From positions 310,001 through 374,000 of the forward strand of contig JAJJXM010000008.1 of the NCBI GenBank assembly GCA_024516155.1: a stretch of DNA of 64,000 nt, given 5' to 3'. The translations under genes and the position numbers were made by a program. Below, piece after piece: positions 48,052 through 60,326 of this stretch. The stretch's first letter is position 1, and every line of letters starts with the position of its first letter. This DNA comes from Pyronema omphalodes (taxonomy: Eukaryota > Ascomycota > Pezizomycetes > Pezizales > Pyronemataceae). The notes under the pieces were generated by a model. The model made no database searches, had not been told where the DNA came from, and saw nothing but the letters and a program-made list of their open reading frames with translations.

Positions 48052-49512
48052 ATGAGCAGCAATCCCTTCTGGGCTCCCGAAGGTGGCGGATCCCATCCCG
48101 AATCGACATCCCCCAGCCCTCTACCTATCTCCCGCGCACACTCTCCGGCACGAATCTCGAGAAATGACGCCACAGCTTCTCCCACTGGGTGGGCCGCACC
48201 TCGCTACTCTACTACCGCGTCAGCTAACGGCTACGCCCCCAGTAACACGCGGAAGTTTATCGGAAAGCATCTTAGAAAGATCTCCACCTCACTTCCTACG
48301 TACAATCGGTCCGCAGGATGGGCACCTGCACAGAACTCGCGCTTCGGCGGTATCTTTCATCGTATAAAAGCAATTTTGTTCCGGAAAACGCGCGCCACAA
48401 TTGTCCTTTGGGCACTACTCAGTTTCTGCGCGTTTGTGGGACTGTATGTACACCAGAACCCCGCGTCAACATGGGTCAAATCAGCTTCCGGAGGATCGAA
48501 GTTTGTGATTATCTTAGCGGCGAATCAAGGAGGTGGTGTTATGACGTGGAAGGGAGCGAAGGAATGGGCCGTGGAAAGAGATTCAATTGCGAACAAGAAG
48601 GCTTACGCAGAGAAGTGGGGATACCACTTGGAGATTAAGGACATGAGCACCAAGAAGAGATACGCTCACGAGTGGAGAGAGAGCTGGGAGAAGGTTGATG
48701 TTATCAAGCAAACCATGAGACAGTACCCCAAGGCTGAATGGTAAGTTATGAGCTCATGCAGCAACGCACTTAATGTCGGAGCTCATGAAGCCCCCTCGAC
48801 TTCACCCCCGCGTTCCATTCCGCGTTACTGACTTTCCTAGGTTCTGGTGGCTCGATCTCCACACCTTCATCATGGAGCCGTCGATCTCCCTCCAGTCTCA
48901 CATCTTTAACCATCTCCAGAACGTTACCTACCGCGACATCAATGTCTACAACCCCCTCAACATCACGCACCCGCCCTCTCCTGGCGATTTCTTCTACCTC
49001 GACGACATTTCCAAGTCAGCCGTTGGTGACGACAAGGCTAGCTCCATTAACATCGTTATTCCTCAGGACTGTGGTGGTTTCAACTTGGGATCTTTCTTCG
49101 TCCGCCGCAGCGACTTTACAGAACGTCTATTGGACATTTGGTGGGACCCTGTTGGATACGAGCAGAAGCACATGGAGTGGGAGCACAAGGAGCAGGATGC
49201 TTTGGTATGCCTTCCGGAGGTTTATACGGAGAATTGATTGCTAACTTTACGCAGGAATATCTCTACATTAACCAGCCGTGGATTCGTTCCGGAACTGCCT
49301 TCATTCCCCAACGAATGATCAACTCTTTCCCGCCCGGTGCCTGCTCCGAGACCCCCGACGACCCACGAATTTTCTACAAAGAGGCGGACCGCGATTTTGT
49401 TGTCAACATGGCAGGTTGTGAGTGGGGACGTGACTGCTGGGGTGAGATGGCTAGTTACCGGAAGGTTAGCGAGAGGCTTAACAAGAGCTGGTGGAGCCGA
49501 TGGAGGAAATAA
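48052..49512 (+). CDS. GT34 alpha-1,6-mannosyltransferase, Mnn10/Mnn11-like
   Basis: Three exons, 48052-48740, 48841-49204 and 49255-49512, give 436 residues from the first in-frame ATG. Architecture is that of a Golgi type II enzyme: a Ser/Pro-rich cytosolic tail, a membrane anchor (IVLWALLSFCAFVGLYV, about residues 117-133), then the catalytic domain. Hallmarks of the galactosyltransferase GMA12/MNN10 family are FVIILAANQGGG, the region around FWWLDLHTFIMEP (the counterpart of the metal-binding DxD site), NIVIPQDCGGFNLGSFFVR and EQDALEYLY...PQRMINSFPPGAC. In yeast such proteins belong to the mannan polymerase II complex that extends the N-glycan backbone. The reading frame is open without ATG for 78 codons further upstream, so an upstream exon could add residues. 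Mnn11-type identity cannot be excluded. Confidence 0.9.
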
Positions 49513-50550
49513 AACCCTCGCTAGACTTCTTGTACTTCGTCACGCGTTCGCGGAGCGCACGCTATGGTGTAGGGATGAGTACTGGCGTTATAATTTGGAG
49601 CGGGTTTCCTTGTGTCATGGGGGTAGAGATATAGACGGTGGATCTTTTGGTGATGATTGATGATTGGATTCTATTAAACGTTTTATTCCCCTTTCTTTTT
49701 CTTTCTTTTTTGCAGTCAAGTACTTCAGGCTTCTTATACCCGATGTTTTGGTGCGTCCTTTTTTTTATTAGTTTGATATCAGCAGAGTAAAGTCGGGGCC
49801 GAAGGGATGAGAGGGATTGTATATCTGATGTGATTGCAGTAATCATAGGTAATTGATAAAAGTTTATGTATTGCAAATAAAGTATACAAACGAGGATATA
49901 GTTAATGATACCTCCTACATTTTAGAGGACTGGGCCTTAGGTCATTAGGACCCCGGCCAGAACCGGTAATTAATCAATGGAATTAATCATGATGAAACAC
50001 GCGACACCGTTCCTCCACCCTTTTGCCGGACATGGTGGCATACCCGGAGGTGGTGAGCGTTATTGATCTAGATCCCCGGATTGGCCGGGTGTATGCACCC
50101 TTATGACACCTGCCGTGGATTGTGGGGGTTTGTTGAAAGCTGCTAAGGTTTGCTGCGGTGCGCTCCAGATGAATTACAAGACTCCGGAAAGTTCGGGAGT
50201 ATCGCCGGCGGCTTGTCAAGGCCCGATAAAATCCAAATTTGTTTCAAGTCATGCGACTATGCACACATTCCTGAATAAGAACCCGCCTCCTCCGCTCCAA
50301 CTTCCCTATCTCGTACACTACCTCGAGAGGTATCATTCGAGGTATGTAGTCATATGGTGCGATATTTTTATGTTACTTTTTTACTAGCTGGGTGCTGTAT
50401 TGATGATAATGGACCCCAAGAGGTTCGGGGAGATTGTACAAAGTTATATAAAGTTTAGAGCGTCTCACTCTGGTATCTGCCGCGAAAGGAAATGCATCTA
50501 TATGGAAGGACCTTTCCTCCTACTGTTCTTTTTTTACTCTCCTTCTACAG
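49513..50550. other. 3' flank and intergenic sequence
   Basis: AT-rich 3' flank of the GT34 gene followed by sequence with no recognisable gene. Overlapping frames near 50100-50390 are not supported. Confidence 0.55.
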
Positions 50551-51993
50551 TTATTTATTTATTTGTAGCTAAATAAAGTCTTGGAGCCCAATTCACTTAT
50601 ATCTTTAACTTTGCTCTCATCCTTACCCTTACCTCGGTCCTTGTACCGGTCCTTGCTTTTGTCCCTGTCCTTGTTCTGCATCAAACCCTCACCAGTTACT
50701 GCTAAACACAGCTGTATGAATCTCGTATTGAGGTTATCACTGAGCACATTCCATCGTCCATAAACCTTGGCGACTCGTTAGAAGCCCTTATGTCTCCTGT
50801 GGGACATGCCAATCCTAGCTACCACAGCATCCTTTTGATGCATACCACCACTTGGCATTGGTACTGGTCTGTCTTGCTTCCTTCCGCATACAGTTTGCAT
50901 TCCACTTTTATTCGAAGGTTTCATTTGCTGTCTATGTCCCCGATTTGAAGCAGTCTGTGAGCTGCACACCGCGTCTTTGTTCTGGATATCTTTTCACTGT
51001 GTATCGGTTGCTATGGATTCTCACTCCCTCCCGGAAGATCTTGTGGGCTGTGTCTTCTCCCTGGGTGGCAAATACCCCCGACGAGGCTGTGGTGATGCCT
51101 ATGGCCCACATTAATCAGTTCAGCAGCAATCCATAAATATCGAGTCATTAATGTGCCTACTTCTCTACAAAGCCTATGGTTCCTCTGTTTCCTGTACGGA
51201 CTGCCTTGGCAGCTGCTGCGTCGCACTTTCATAGGCTGTCGACGGTGTGTATCTCAGTGGCCATTCCTATGGTTGAGCCCTTGTCGTTTCGTTTGATCTC
51301 TCGGATGCGAATTCAATAGGATGTAGCGGCCCTGATAAGGGCTCTGTTGATTTCGGATTGATAATCCGCCCCGGTATAATACGCTGGCGGGGGTGCTTGA
51401 TCCTGCTGGAATACCATACTGTGCTTACCTATGGGTGAATTCTTAGTTGGGGTTGTCGGCTGGTTGTGCTGCCCTTCTTTTTTCAGTATTGGGGTGTCTT
51501 GAACTAAGCTCCATCCTCGTTGCTGTCATCGGAAATCTGGAGTACAGCGGTATCGGTTGTCTTCTTCTGTTGTTGCTGCTGTTGGTGGCCTGGACTTAGT
51601 TGTGGGTTTCCTATCTGTATTTCTTCCGTTCTCTGTGCTGTTTGTGGTTGCTGTTCCATTCTGTCCTGTCTCCACCGAATTTTGACATCGGACCTTGTCC
51701 TGGTTTCCCACCCCATATGGGAGTGGTAAAATCTGCGCCGGCCCTCCTCTGGAATTGAAGGCTTGAGCCATTCTTAGAACCAATTTTTGAAGGTAAGGTG
51801 TCGCTCTTAGGTTGTAATTTGTTGTTGGCTGTTTCTGGAAAAGTGGAAGTGGAAGTGAAGGTGTGTTGGTCCGTTGAGGAGATGAAGTTGTAAAGCGCTG
51901 CAAACACCGACATAGCCCTGCGGGAACTCCTGGCACATACTGTGCTCGTCGGAACTGCAATACAGTCCCCCCCCCCCCCCCCCAAATCATCAC
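50551..51993 (-). mobile_element. degenerate LINE, ORF1 with zinc-knuckle remnants
   Basis: Minus-strand reading. The 5' end is near a long G run (C-run on plus, 51967-51983). A Gln-rich segment (PGHQQQQQQKK) follows, then sequence broken by many stops and frame shifts. Near 50960-50790, combining frames gives a Cys-rich pattern (VECKLYAEGSKTDQYQC) and then ACPTGDIRASNESPRF, resembling the Cys/His zinc-knuckle array of fungal LINE ORF1 proteins. The 3' end is an (AAAT)n tail at 50551-50564. No reverse transcriptase remains, so it is an old, truncated copy, and its 3' end lacks the CATAACCYTACGGTTG box of the other two LINE-like elements. No target-site duplication was found. Confidence 0.5.
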
Positions 51994-51999
51994 ACATTA

Positions 52000-52779
52000 T
52001 TTAAAGCTGCCAGTACTCCTAATTACAACATATGGAGGTACATAAGGTTACCGAAACTTTCGCAGTGCATACACTTTGCTTGAGAAACAATGACGTTATA
52101 GGGTTGTACCCCAAGCATTTAAGTTTTACATTAAGCTTTATCGGGTTCCACTGCACCCTAAATCCTAGGGTTATCCTCCATTGTCCTCCACTCTGCCCTA
52201 AGCCGTTAAGTCGCACGACATCTTTAGGGCACAAGTTTAAGGAGCTTCCTCCATGATACTCCATCTAACCCTTTATCCTAGCTTTTAGAACGGGGGTCTA
52301 TGCGTCTTCAATGTTGGCTACATCATGCTCTAACCCTCCTGGGTTAGATACCAAGGGTTAGGCCCTTAGTGATACATAGGACGTACCTTTTGGTCTGGAT
52401 CAAAAGTGGAGAATTTGGTATGAAAAGTCACTCCAATCTGACGGAATTATAATTAAGAAAATAGATTTCATGTGTCCAAAACCGAAATACAGTAACACTT
52501 TTGCAAAAGTGTTTCTGTATTAAGATTTAAGTTACAGCAATTGTCCATCAGAAAATAATCTCACAAAAACCGGAAAACAACGCCACCGTATGAACCCTAA
52601 AGAAAGTTAAGGAAAAACGTAGACAAAAACGAGCTGAAATAGTGGCCCACAAACTTTCATCCTCGACTGCAGCAAAATTCACATATGTCATCCCTTCTAG
52701 ATGATATAAGAAGAAATCAATGCCAAAGAGGGCTTGTACCTACCTCGGAAGAATAGGCGAAGGTACCCCTTTGCACTTT
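52000..52779. other. intergenic, scattered CCCTAA/TTAGGG motifs
   Basis: Several CCCTAA, AACCCT and GGGTTA motifs in both orientations occur between 52100 and 52380, but not as a tandem array. No gene seen. Confidence 0.5.
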
Positions 52780-55628
52780 CTACTGACGAAGGTTCAATGG
52801 CAGCCTCTGAGGCATCTCATAAGGCGACAAGTCCAGCGATCCACGAGGACCTATGGCCGATGAAGCGACGGAGCCTGCAACGGAGCCCCGTGAGCTCCAA
52901 GAATATGAGGTTTCATTGCTTGGACAATCGCTGTTGTCTAGTTTCGAATTGATCGCACCACATAGCATCTTTTTAAATGTTGCTCTGTCATTAAGAAGGC
53001 TTTCATCAAATATGGTCTTATCCACAATATCCCTGCCATTCATTAGCATACAGAATACAGAGAGTCCTCGCTTGGTCATTCACAAACCTTCCATTGCAGA
53101 TAGGATTATCAGCAATTTTATCGTCTAACCGCTCAAGTAATTGCGAACCGTAACTATCTGGCTCGGTCGCGCCAATGACAACAAATTGAATGCCAATACT
53201 CCTTGGATTTGCGCGAGATGCATTCAGTTCCTGGACCGCGTCCATTACAACACGTTCAATGTCGTCCATTTTGTCGACTTCTCCATCAGTCAGGATGATA
53301 AGGTTTAGTTGGCTCTTATAACCGTCTTTTCTTTTTGCTTTCGGATTCTTTTCCCTTCTCTGCGCATCGAGGTAAGGTTGTAAGATGTCTCTTACAGGGT
53401 CGTCTAGATGTAACCGACTGTTGGTTGGATGTACCGAACTGAATGCCTCGGCAACATCTACCCATCGCTTGACGTCATCGATATCCCGATGCTCGGCATC
53501 AACAAACCGTAAATCAATTCCATCTGGATCCAGCTCGACAGCCACACTGGCCAGGTTAACGAGCACTTGTCCTAACAACACCCATTTCTTTTCATCGATC
53601 TTAGAGTCGTCAACCAAGAAAACCTAGAATACGTTAGATATTGAATCAATTTGTTAGGAATAAGGACTCTGACTGTGTCATAGTATTTCAGTTTTCGCAA
53701 AACACTATCAGAAATATCTGTTGTAGGTGGCTGTGCAATGTAATCCTCCCTTTTCCCAATCTCTCCACCAACCGGATCTGTTTGTGAATGTTGTAAAGTG
53801 TATTGCGGCCTGGAATCTCCCGTGACGGATGAGGCTGAAACTCCAAAAATTGACCGTTGAACTACAGTAGAAACTTCGGGTTCCGTGTGACTCCGGGGGT
53901 TGTATGGCCTCTCCTCATCGTTCGGATGTTGGATTGGTGTCTTAGATGCCGAACTGTTGTACCTTGGAAAAAAAGACCAGATATTGATTTTATCGAATGG
54001 GACGAAAAGTTTACGCAAGTTGGGTATGCGACTATCTGATGTTCTCGGTTTCGACTTCTCCAAAACCTCCTGATCAATCTCAGTCGCCTTCTCGGCTTCT
54101 GCAGTCAGCGTAGCATTTCCGTCGCGAATTATTTGAGTATCCCAGTTCGCCAAGGCATTGGAGAATCTGGTGTCAACAGTGGTAATATCGGGACGATCTT
54201 TTGGTACGTCGTTTAGCATATCTTGGAGCAACGCAAGTACTTCGACCACGAATTTAGAATGATTTGATCTTTGTTTTAACGTGCCAAACCAAGTTAGAAC
54301 TTCTCCTTTGATATAACCTTTATGGTGAAAAATATCTCGGTTATCGATATTCCTGGCTTCCGCATACTCCTCGACGCCCTTTCTTCCCATGAGATCAAAA
54401 GTCAGCATTTCGCTCATGATGCATGCCAAGGACCATATATCCCCACCACGACCGACGACTCTGCTTGTATTAGAACATTCCGGAGCTGAGTATGTCGAAG
54501 AAGCCCACCTCCAAGGGCTTCCAGAGTCATCTCCAGGTTTAACTTCTTTTATTTTTGCGTGTCCAAAATCCGCTAAAAGCATTTGACCTCCCATGAACAG
54601 AATATTTTGAGGGGAAATGTCACGATGATTCCCGATCGTCTTTGCTTGCATAGAACTATCGTTAGACTTATTCGAGCTTTCCCCAGTTGCATATTCGTGA
54701 ATTGTGCGGATCGCTGAAATGATGTGTCGCAGCTTTTGCATGAATTCGAGTCGCTCCTCCGGATCATTGGGTGCGTCAGACCTCTGAATGTATGTACGAA
54801 GGTCGTAATCAGCAAGCGGAAAGACCATTTGATATGTGTTGTGGTGTTTGTAGGCGGTCAATAGAGGTAGTATGTGCTCCGATCTCTTCTGAAGGGCAAA
54901 TTGTATGAAGACCTCCTCTCGGAAGGCAGCATGGCCTGGCTCTTCGTCGTCTATGGATGTTCCGTCCTCCTCTATTAATTGCTTACATGCGTAAACATGC
55001 TACCGCTAGTCAGTCAGAATAACGTGAAAATTTGGAAAACAAAAAACGAACGTACTGCATTGCCACCCGCACATGATCCATACCCCAAATTATCGTAATC
55101 AGGATGTATTTCTATCTTATATACCACACTCCATCCACCTTCTGCGTGCTTAGTCTTTCTCATAACAGGAATAATAATTTCCGGTTCCAAATCTTGTAGC
55201 TGCGCGTTACTAGTGAATCTGCTGAAGGTGTACGGCTTGAAAACAAACTGCTTCTGATAAAATACTGTCACAAAATTGGCATCTTCATTTTTCAATTGGA
55301 ATTTTTCTAAAATATCCATTGTCGTGGGTAATCTATCGTCTCTTAATCGGTCATCTTCGCAGAAACGAAAGATATATCTCTGTCTTCCTATTGAAGTTAA
55401 TATACCAAGGCATATTCGACGAGTATCAAAGATAGTCTGTCGATAGCTTTTCCGAGTAATTTCATCATTCTTGGTTATCTCGGATTCGTCGGATGATATT
55501 TCGTCTAGGACTTTGTTGAAAATTTTCTCGTTAAATCCATCGAGGAATGTTTTCTCGGAATAAAAATGGGCCCCCTCGACATTTTGAAGGTGTATATTCG
55601 CGAGCAGTTCGTTCATTTCGGTCGCCAT
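52780..55628 (-). CDS. protein kinase - von Willebrand A fusion protein
   Basis: Four exons on the minus strand: 55628-55056, 54999-53674, 53623-53088 and 53032-52780, totalling 2688 nt (895 residues) with 50-56 bp introns, all in phase. The N-terminal 160 residues are fungal-specific. The kinase domain starts with GGWSVVY (164-170), Lys197 in YACKQL, HRD at 316-318 with Asn323, and DFG at 335-337, so the catalytic residues are present. A Ser/Pro-rich spacer follows, then from residue 634 a vWA domain beginning YDT/VFLVDDS, with LIILTDGEVDK and a C-terminal RDIVDKTIFDE...MLCGAINSKLD segment. The MIDAS loop reads DDSKID, so the second Ser of DxSxS is missing and metal binding may be lost. The stop at 52780 is the simplest end. 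Kinase-vWA fusions occur in fungi; the partner and pathway are not evident. The CorA-like gene lies 578 bp upstream on the same strand. Confidence 0.9.
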
Positions 55629-56206
55629 CTTCCGGTAGTATTGTAGTATGCGTGTTTCGTTTCAGAGGCGATAAAGGTAGATCGTGCGTGGAGAGCTAGC
55701 TGCAGGCCACAACCAGAAATTAAGTTGCCGGAGTTTGATTACGTTCGGATCGCTTTGCATATGAAGGTCATCGATGGATAATAGACGTGTTCAAAGCTCG
55801 AGTATGGTGGCTGATGAGCGGTGTTCGTGAATTGCCATAAGACGTAGTGAATGTGATGATGGTAAGGAGTGGGGAATGAGACGGAAAAATCCATTCTTGG
55901 TATGCGCACGATGACAGCTATGTATCTGGAGTATGTACAGGTGGCGGCCTTGAGTATATCAAGGTCTGCATAAGTCATCATCCTAGCCCGGTACATATTG
56001 GTTTAACCGGATCAGTCATGTGTTGAGGGCAGCTACGATTGACTGGGATCAGTTTCTTGCTGTTCAGGTAGCGACTTGCGTTTGGTCAGCCGCAGGATGA
56101 ATTTGTAGACAAGAATAATGGCGCTTTTCATGCAAATTAATAGTTTACGTTCAAGAAACATGTATCGATTTTGGATACACACAATCTCTGTATTGATTAT
56201 TCTATA
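55629..56206. other. intergenic region between kinase-vWA and CorA-like genes
   Basis: 578 bp with no gene seen. It presumably holds the kinase-vWA promoter and the 3' end of the CorA-like gene. Confidence 0.6.
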
Positions 56207-58211
56207 CTAGGGATCCATTATTCCCCCCTTTTGTGACTTAGATAAATTCATGGCCCGCTCGCTTGCCTTTTTCCGGAGTTGTTTCCGGATATGGCGGTCT
56301 ACTAAGAACCATCCTAATAACGTAAATATCAATAATGGAACAGAAAGAATGAAAAATAAAAATAACGCTTCTTTGGAAAATTTCATCCTTGTCGCAAATT
56401 CTAGCTTATCGGATTTTAGATCAGTTGACTGTGGTGGGTCAAAAGAAGTGATCCCTGAATTTAAAATGGTCTATAAGATAACAATATGTTAGCTTATACT
56501 AAGTAATAGTGTGCCCACAAAGCAGAGTATCAAAACTTACTGCGATAAAACTAATGGGAAGGTAAATCATCGCTACTAGAGTAATGATCTTCATACTGAT
56601 AGCATCTTTACTGGCTTGCTTTGCCATGTCTCGCATTTCAAAGTTGAGACTGTGCATCTCATCTGCAACCTTAGTTGCTCGCTCTGTTTCTCTACGGGTG
56701 ATTTGATTGAACTCAGTTCGCATCTTTTCGTGGAACGAGACCATTGTTGAGTTTTTGAGATCTAGAATGTTGTAAAGCTTACGGGTTACAAAATCAGCTA
56801 TCTCACTCATGGGTTGCGTATTACAAGGGTTAAAAATACCAATTGTAAGCGACCGCTGATGCGTTTGAGGAAACACTGCACGTTTCGCTGATGAAGGGAT
56901 ATATCCGAGAGATGCTTCTGAAGAGCACGGTCGATTCGATACCATGACTGATCATCCTTCTCCGTTTCTGGGGCAAATTCCCGGATATCGTTGTTTAACT
57001 TGCTTAATGTAAGAATTGCGTCGCTATTTGCATCTAGAGCTTGTTGAAATTCATAGACTTTCTCTTCAAACTTTTGTAGCAGTTGTAAATCGCCGAATGT
57101 GACATCAAATTCCCGGCGTAGTGAGCCCTTTGGATCATCCGGAGCTTCGATGTGAGTGTGGTGCGCATGGGCAGTCTAAGCGGTGACATATTAGCTATTG
57201 TCTGCAAACGACATCATGGCCTTCATTCTAAGAGTATTTCAACCGCATACCTTTTCTTCAAAAAATCGATCGAGAGAGTTGTAATACGAACGCCAGTTTT
57301 CGGCAGTGCTAGAGATAAGTACCAAGTGAGTCTCTAGCGATTTCTGGGCTCTCTTTGTACCCTGATGTCGCGATTGCGCCACGAGGGACTCTTGGACGCG
57401 CTGCTCAATCCTTGCGGACGGATATATCGTGATCCACGTACTATCTGCCTCGTCGTAGCAAAACTTTTGGTACACAGCTGTTCTCCTTAGAGACCAACTC
57501 TTCCATATGTCAATATCTTCATGGGGTTGTGGTTTGCTCTTCTGAAACATGTAGTTGAGAGCATATCCTGTTTCTATTGATGCGCATTAGATGAGTCCCG
57601 GCAATAAGTATTATCTGCAACACCAACCATATTCACTCAGAACACCTGTCTTCTCCGAAAAACTCAGCTCATAAGTTCCGCCACCGAATGCGTTATCGCT
57701 ATTGTATGCTTTCAAACCGAACATGTGCACGTATTCGAGAAATGCAGGCATAACTTGATAGGTCGTGAGAATTTGTTTGAGCATTTCTGCAGTGATTCCC
57801 ATCTGACACCATGACCAGGAGCCAGGGTCAGAAGGTCTAATCACAAAAGTCCTACTATGCCTTGAAACATCGCGGTACTAACCCTTTTGTTAGCGAAGCG
57901 TTTTACTCAACAACTGGAAGGATATCCGTAATACTTACATTTCTGAGGGAGTTAAGAAGCTCGCCGTTTGTTGCATCTGCGGACATGGTTTCTATGCTTC
58001 CACCATATTTGGAAATATCGATTATAGTAACTGGGTTGTTCTTCAAAATTTCAACTTCGTCAGGTTCATTTAATCGCAGGCAGAGCACGTCTTCGGCCTC
58101 TGGGGTTTGTCGGGCGGCTAGTCTCTCTCGGTGCGCGGCAAGATCCCCGGAAAGTGCTCCGGCAAACGTGTCGTCCTGAGGATATTGATCGGCATTACTC
58201 CAAGGATCCAT
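56207..58211 (-). CDS. CorA-like membrane protein (fungal Mg2+-transporter-like family)
   Basis: Six exons on minus: 58211-57939, 57877-57628, 57567-57251, 57175-56854, 56797-56542 (last base possibly 56541) and 56470-56207, about 560 residues. Family-typical pieces are YRDVSRHSRTFVIRPSDPGS near the start of exon 2, SWSLRRTAVYQKF in exon 3, and a long coiled region leading to two membrane helices: KIITLVAMIYLPISFIA and ALFLFFILSVPLLIFTLLGW. The loop between them lacks the GMN selectivity motif of true CorA channels, as in many fungal relatives, so transport is doubtful. Two splice choices are uncertain: exon 3 may start six bases earlier (57573), and the intron at 56853-56798 uses a weak GTCGCT donor. 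Short basic C-terminus. It shares strand with the kinase-vWA gene. Confidence 0.85.
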
Positions 58212-58827
58212 TTCAACTGAGGTAGATTGTCTGTAGGTGGTATTGATGGAACAAGCGTATTGAGACAGTCTACATCGAACAATCCGTCACAATAGCTATA
58301 TAGAAAGCGATGGTTACACACATCTAGGTGGCATTGCTCGGGGCTTAGCCACGCGACTCACTATTGATGGCAAGCGACGTAGACGCGCGCAGTTGCGCAC
58401 GAGGCTGAGTGGGTAAATTGATTTTGCCCGAATGCGAGGAGAAAATCGCGAACTCTAAGCTGCCAAATTCGCACGGTGGCAGAGTCATTTTGCCCTACGC
58501 TGCCTGCGTCGATGTTAACCCAGGCCTGCGATGCGCAATTCGCTTCTATGGTGCACCATACAATGAAACCCAACCGTACATCCGCGTTTGGAATGGCTAT
58601 ACCTTCTCAAAAGACCAGATGATCCAAACTTGAAGGGCTAGAAAAACATCACAGCCATTCGATACTATCACACCACCCGACTACAACCCAAATCATAACC
58701 TGGGCCCGGCTAGCATTGTTTGAGCTCCTATAATTTTTAAAATAGCGACCAACTACTTTTGTATGCATCGAAATAATCTGATTGTAACAAATCCAGCCCA
58801 GCTTTGGAACGGTTATTTGAAATGGTA
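58212..58827. other. 5' flank of CorA-like gene
   Basis: No gene called. A plus-strand frame at 58409-58633 is protein-like (IRFYGAPYNETQPYIRVWNG) but has no recognised family or partner exon. Confidence 0.45.
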
Positions 58828-58832
58828 GCTGT
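58828..58832. repeat. 5-bp target-site duplication, left of element A
   Basis: GCTGT here is repeated at 60322-60326 immediately outside the inverted repeat. Confidence 0.7.
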
Positions 58833-60321
58833 TACGGCAATGCATTTGTACATGGAGGGCCAAAAGAATTTTGCCACCGAACCAACAACAGATGTATGTC
58901 GCATGCACAACATCCAACAAGTGCACTTTCGCACACTACCACCCACCAGCCACAGATACCGTTGCCCCAACCATACCACACCGCTGACTAAACCACGGAA
59001 ACGCGCATTACATATAGTGGTAATCCAAATGACACAAAATATTCTTAAGCGTAAATCAAACAATTGTTAAGTAAAAGACATGAAGACTATAAAGCGCAAA
59101 TAACACAGTTGTCATTAAAAAAAAAATTGATGGACGGTTCCGCAGTGGCTGTTGAGATAGTGGTGATTTGGATCGAACAGAATATTCTATGAGCGCAGAT
59201 AAAGCAGTCTGTACGATGAATGAATACAAATGGAGTGATGCAGGATGAGATTTTACATTACAGCCCTAAGAATAGTAGATAAATGGAGTGGAAAAAGGCT
59301 TTTCTTGCTGATATTCTGAGCTATCGTAGTTTTTCCCCCATAGAAACACCACAGCATTTGTTGAAACTTCATAGAAACAACAGACTTTTCTTTTAGCAAC
59401 GGAATGATGTCACGGTTGATTGCCTTGAAAAGCGGCTGCTCCATGTATATAATATATTTCATGCTTTCTTTCTTCACTGTATATACATAGTGGAATGATT
59501 TAGTGGCGATCGAAGGAAGGGAAATGCGAGGCATTTTAATTTGATTGACGGTGCGATCATTTTTTTCTCCGTGGCATCAGAAGTTTTTTTTAGGTTTTAT
59601 ATTTAGGGTTTTTTTTTATCCAGAATGCGTTGTGTGATTCTTTTGGACGCGGGAGTAATGCTAATTCTATATGTGTGATGTGTTTTTGTAAGTTTTGTGA
59701 CATATCAAGATTTACCTATTAAAGGAGCTAAAGAGATCTTCACGGACATAATAAGCAAGAATCTGTAGAGAAAAGACAAAATAAAGAAAAAATGAAAGCA
59801 AGAGCCATACTGATGGTGACTTTATTGTTTGTTTTAAGTCATATTCACAACAGTACGGTCTTGATTTCTTCTCTGCCAGTGGTAAAAATGGTAATACCTC
59901 TAATTCTCTAATATCTTACTCTGAGTCCCGAACCCAAGAGAATCTCTACATTTTACTAATCATTATTTACTTTTATACGCGCTGTTATACAAAAGTTTCT
60001 GTAGCATTACTGCCTTTCTATTCATTTTTCTAACTACTGTGTTGTGTGCGCTTTAAAATATCGATATCATCGATTTGACTATTGTTTATTGGTTTATTTG
60101 CGCTTAACAATATTCTGTGCCATTTAGATAACAAATGTACTTGCTGCGCGCTTCAGGTTTTATGGAGCGCCACAGCCTGTGGTTTAGTCAGCGGTGTTTG
60201 TGGCTTGTAGGTCATGGGTAGTGGAAAGTGCACTTGTTGGATGTTGTGCATGCGACGTGCATGGAGTGTTGGTTTTGTGGCAAAATTCTTTTGGCCCTCC
60301 ATGTACAAATGCATTGCCGTA
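58833..60321. mobile_element. element A: TACGG-ended inverted-repeat transposon
   Basis: The 1489-bp element starts TACGGCAATGCATTTGTACA and ends with its exact complement. The outer 45 bp of the two arms are identical and similarity continues to about 150-165 bp (58833-59000 and 60176-60321), including CACCGCTGACTAAACCAC near the inner ends. The flanks carry a perfect 5-bp duplication. The interior is AT-rich; it encodes a 93-codon minus-strand frame (59253-59534) but no recognisable transposase, so the copy is non-autonomous. It belongs to the same family as element B. Superfamily unknown: 5-bp duplications are seen in Transib, but those ends begin CAC. Confidence 0.8.
59253..59534 (-). CDS. 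hypothetical 93-codon frame inside element A
   Basis: The frame starts at ATG 59534 and ends at 59253, and encodes a Lys- and Ile-rich protein (KESMKYIIYMEQPLFKAINR). I recognise no family. It could be a leftover of transposase or of captured host sequence, or may not be translated. Confidence 0.3.
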   Translation of the reverse strand: MPRISLPSIATKSFHYVYTVKKESMKYIIYMEQPLFKAINRDIIPLLKEKSVVSMKFQQMLWCFYGGKTTIAQNISKKSLFPLHLSTILRAVM

Positions 60322-60326
60322 GCTGT
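60322..60326. repeat. 5-bp target-site duplication, right of element A
   Basis: GCTGT directly follows the terminal CCGTA, matching 58828-58832. Confidence 0.7.

Noticed and set aside
52080..52400. Possible interstitial telomere from CCCTAA motifs
   Set aside because: Motifs are scattered and in mixed orientation, never two in tandem, so chance or an old MITE is as likely.
58409..58633. Plus-strand frame IRFYGAPYNETQPYIRVWNG
   Set aside because: Protein-like but short, no family recognised, overlaps an equally open minus-strand frame.
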